Source: Deltaproteobacteria bacterium (GTDB taxonomy: Bacteria; Myxococcota_A; Bradymonadia; REDH01). From it: 48,921 nt of DNA. Under the pieces are notes generated by a model. The model was not told where the DNA came from. It saw only the letters and a list, made by a program, of their open reading frames with translations, and did not search any database. The first letter of the stretch is position 1. Every line of letters begins with the position of its first letter. Made by a program: the position numbers and the translations under genes. Of the stretch, positions 46,522 to 48,921 are shown in pieces. The stretch lies in NCBI GenBank assembly GCA_007693585.1, contig REDH01000115.1, positions 1-48,921 of the forward strand, given 5' to 3'.

Positions 46522-48867
46522 ATGGAGTCCGCAGACCGCATGCTTCATCCCTCGCTGCGCGCCTTCTGGCCGCTCTTCTACGTCGCCTGGGCCGACGGTG
46601 ACCTGACCGGCGCCGAGATTCGCGTCATTCGCTCGGTGCTCGAGCGGCGCAGCGACCTCGATCCGCAGGCCCTCGAGGTCGCCGCGGCCTGGCTCGACCC
46701 CGAGTCGCCCCCGACCGCGTCGCTCCTCCTGCGGCTGCGCGAGGAGATGGTCCACGCCGCCACCGACATGCCCGCCAACGAGCGGCGATCCCTGGCCAGT
46801 CTCGGCGGACGCATGGCCGAGGTCGCCGCCCTCGACGCGGACGGCACCGCCGTCCACCGCGACGCCGTCGCCCTCGCCGTCCGCGAGATCATGGACGCCC
46901 TCGGCGTGGACGAGGCCGAGGTCGCCGCCGCCGCGCTCCAGGAGGCGCGCCCGACCGCCGCGGCCCCCGCCACCGCACCGGCCACGGTGGATGTCGCCGG
47001 CCTGCGCGCCTTCCTCGACGGCGAGGACGCCGCCGCCCTCGACCGCATCCGTGGCCTCCTCGACGACGGCGTGCTCACTCGACAGCCCGGCCTCCACACC
47101 GCCGCCTACCGCGAACAGGTCCTCGAGTGGCTCCAGCTCCTCGCCGACCGCGGCCTCGGTGGGCTCGCCTGGCCCACTGTCGCCGGCGACGACGCCGATG
47201 CCGGCGCCTTCATGGCCACCTTCGAAGGGCTCGCCGCCTTCGACATGAGCCTCGTCGTCAAGTACGGCGTCCAGTTCGGACTCTTCGGCGGCGCCATCTT
47301 CTTCCTCGGCCGCGAACGACACCACCGCGAGCTGCTGCCCCGCGTCGCCTCCCTCGAACTCCCCGGCTGCTTCGCCATGAGCGAGTTCGGCCACGGCTCC
47401 AACGTCCGTGACCTCGAGACCACCGCCACCTGGGACCCCGACCGCGGCGTCTTCGTCCTCCACACCCCCAGCCCCTCCGCCCGCAAGGAGTGGATCGGCA
47501 ACGCCGCCTGCCACGGGCGCATGGCCGTCGTCTTCGCCCAGCTCGTCGTCCGCGGACACCGCCACGGGGTCCACGCCCTCCTCGTCCCCATCCGCGGCGA
47601 GGACGGCCAACCCTGCCCCGGCGTCTCCATCCGGGACTGCGGCGAGAAGATGGGACTCCACGGCGTCGACAACGGGCGCCTGTGGTTCGACCACGTCGAT
47701 GTCCCCCGCGAGAACCTCCTCAACCGCTTCGCCGACGTCACCCCCGACGGCGACTACATCTCCACCATCCCCGGCGCCGGAAAGCGCTTCTTCACCACCA
47801 TCGGTACCCTCGTCGGCGGCCGCATCAGCGTCGCCCGCGCCGGCCTCATGGCCGCCCGGACCGGCCTCGCCATCGCCATCCGCTACGGCGAGCAGCGGCG
47901 CCAGTTCGGCGCCCCCGGCGAACCCGAGATGCCCATCCTCGACTACCGCATGCACCAGCGGCGACTCATGCCCCTGCTCGCCCGCACCGTCGCCCTCGTC
48001 CACGCCTCGCGCACCGTCACCCGGCAGTACATCGAGAGCGACGAGTCCACCGGCCGACAGGAGCTCGAGGCCATGGCCGCCGGCCTCAAGGCCATGGCCA
48101 CCGCCCACACCCGCGAAACGCTCTTCACCTGTCGCGAGTGCTGCGGAGGCCAGGGCTACCTCGCCGAGAACCGCCTCGCCGACCTCATCGCCGACACCGA
48201 GGTCTTCACCACCTTCGAGGGCGACAACACCGTCCTGTGGCAGCTCGTCGCCCGCTCCCGCCTGAGCGACTGGCAGCGCACCTTCCAGGGCTTCGACGCC
48301 TTCGGTCTGCTTCGCCATTTCGCCGAACGCGCCGGCGCCTCCCTCGCCTCCATGCGCCCCACCCTCGCCCAGAAGAACGACGGCGAGACCCTCCGCGACC
48401 CCGAACTCGCCCTCACCCTGCTCCGCCATCGCGAACAGTCCCTCCTCGCCTCCGTCGCCCGCCGCATGAAGTCCCGCATCGACGACGGCATGGAACCCTT
48501 CCACGCCCTCAACGACTGCCAGGACCACCTCGTCGCCGCCGGCGAAGCCTGGATGGAACGCCTCGTCGCCGAGCGTTTCGCCGAGGCCGTCGCCGCCGCA
48601 GGCGACGCCACCGTCCGCGACACCCTCACCTCCGTGCAGGCCCTCTTCGGCCTGCACGCCGTCGAGCAGCGCGCCGGCTGGCTCCTCGAGAACGGATTCA
48701 TCGATGGCGCCCGCGCCCGCGCCGTGCGCACCGAGGTCAACACCCTGTGCGCCGAGGTACGCGCCATCGCTCCGGGCATCGTGGACGCATTCGCGTTGCC
48801 CGCCGTGGCGCTGGACGCCCCCATCGCCTGCAGCAACTTCATCGCCCGCGCCGGCGGCGAGGGCTGA
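46522..48867 (+). CDS. TerB-like domain fused to an acyl-CoA oxidase/dehydrogenase
   Basis: 781 aa. Residues about 8-130 look like a TerB/DjlA-type helical domain (FYVAWADGDLTGAEIRVIRS, then a second half-repeat). From about 165 onward it is an acyl-CoA oxidase-like flavoenzyme: FAMSEFGHGSNVRDLETTA, GEKMGLHGVDNGRLWFDHV, GGRISVARAGLMAARTGLAI, CCGGQGYLAENR and VFTTFEGDNTVLWQ, whose Glu is the usual catalytic base of this group. The C-terminal extension fits the long oxidase type. It probably oxidises an acyl-CoA at C2-C3 with FAD. The start at 46522 (MESADRML) is just before the TerB homology; the frame is open further up without homology. Confidence 0.85.
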   Translation: MESADRMLHPSLRAFWPLFYVAWADGDLTGAEIRVIRSVLERRSDLDPQALEVAAAWLDPESPPTASLLLRLREEMVHAATDMPANERRSLASLGGRMAEVAALDADGTAVHRDAVALAVREIMDALGVDEAEVAAAALQEARPTAAAPATAPATVDVAGLRAFLDGEDAAALDRIRGLLDDGVLTRQPGLHTAAYREQVLEWLQLLADRGLGGLAWPTVAGDDADAGAFMATFEGLAAFDMSLVVKYGVQFGLFGGAIFFLGRERHHRELLPRVASLELPGCFAMSEFGHGSNVRDLETTATWDPDRGVFVLHTPSPSARKEWIGNAACHGRMAVVFAQLVVRGHRHGVHALLVPIRGEDGQPCPGVSIRDCGEKMGLHGVDNGRLWFDHVDVPRENLLNRFADVTPDGDYISTIPGAGKRFFTTIGTLVGGRISVARAGLMAARTGLAIAIRYGEQRRQFGAPGEPEMPILDYRMHQRRLMPLLARTVALVHASRTVTRQYIESDESTGRQELEAMAAGLKAMATAHTRETLFTCRECCGGQGYLAENRLADLIADTEVFTTFEGDNTVLWQLVARSRLSDWQRTFQGFDAFGLLRHFAERAGASLASMRPTLAQKNDGETLRDPELALTLLRHREQSLLASVARRMKSRIDDGMEPFHALNDCQDHLVAAGEAWMERLVAERFAEAVAAAGDATVRDTLTSVQALFGLHAVEQRAGWLLENGFIDGARARAVRTEVNTLCAEVRAIAPGIVDAFALPAVALDAPIACSNFIARAGGEG

Positions 48868-48921
48868 GGCGGCGCGCCCGCGCCCCGCGCGCCCGGTCGG
48901 CCGGGACAAGGTGGTCCCGGT

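Noticed and set aside
44749-48909. A 1386-codon open frame on the - strand
   Set aside because: It is antisense to three well-supported genes and consists of Gly/Ala/Glu/Asp-rich mirror sequence with no motifs; it is a GC-rich codon shadow.

Overview
This is a GC-rich (about 70% by eye) chromosomal segment from a Gram-negative bacterium. The envelope genes (a TonB-dependent receptor, TonB, lipoproteins with lipoboxes) show an outer membrane. The cysteine-rich secreted protein at the left edge and the Sel1-repeat lipoprotein suggest a deltaproteobacterial-type lineage such as Myxococcota or Bradymonadota. That placement is an inference, because no rRNA is present. I see no prophage, insertion sequence or CRISPR array.

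Layout, left to right. (1) 3-5603, + strand: the end of a secreted Ig-like protein, an orphan phosphonopyruvate decarboxylase, tRNA-Leu(CAA) followed by oligoribonuclease, a NYN-type nuclease-like protein, and an unusual ferredoxin / flavin reductase / truncated-hemoglobin fusion. (2) 5619-10703, - strand: a compact kamB-kamC-kamD-kamE operon for B12/PLP-dependent lysine 5,6-aminomutase and its reactivase, with ATGA junctions. It is headed by a 44-bp perfect palindrome. (3) 10704-11534: a hairpin-rich noncoding gap with lower GC that may encode a small RNA. (4) tgt (-) diverges from aconitase (+), which is followed by sbcC and a PAS-GGDEF-EAL protein. (5) 23361-31682, + strand: an XPB-type helicase, rsmG, a PIN-PhoH ATPase, parA, parB, a DUF3108-like exported protein, a zinc-finger protein and a PabC-like enzyme, mostly closely packed. 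pabB converges on it. (6) 33128-34845: an exported START-like protein divergent from a PadR regulator, then a 47-residue membrane peptide. (7) 34856-40437, - strand: tonB, a TonB-dependent receptor and a beta-helix lipoprotein. (8) 40768-43779, - strand: an FAD oxidoreductase, an epoxide-hydrolase-like enzyme and a hexapeptide-repeat protein. (9) 44241-48867, + strand: a Sel1 lipoprotein, a HAD-like protein and a TerB/acyl-CoA oxidase-like fusion.

The most interesting point is that tonB and the neighbouring receptor gene are both out of frame at a C-homopolymer (C7 and C9). A one-base change in each would restore a normal protein. In the receptor the tract separates a clear signal peptide from the rest. 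This could be coordinated phase variation, frameshifting, or homopolymer sequencing error; raw reads would decide. Other leads are the redox-globin fusion, the TerB-oxidase fusion, the candidate small RNA and palindrome above the kam operon, and the hairpin next to the aconitase ribosome binding site.
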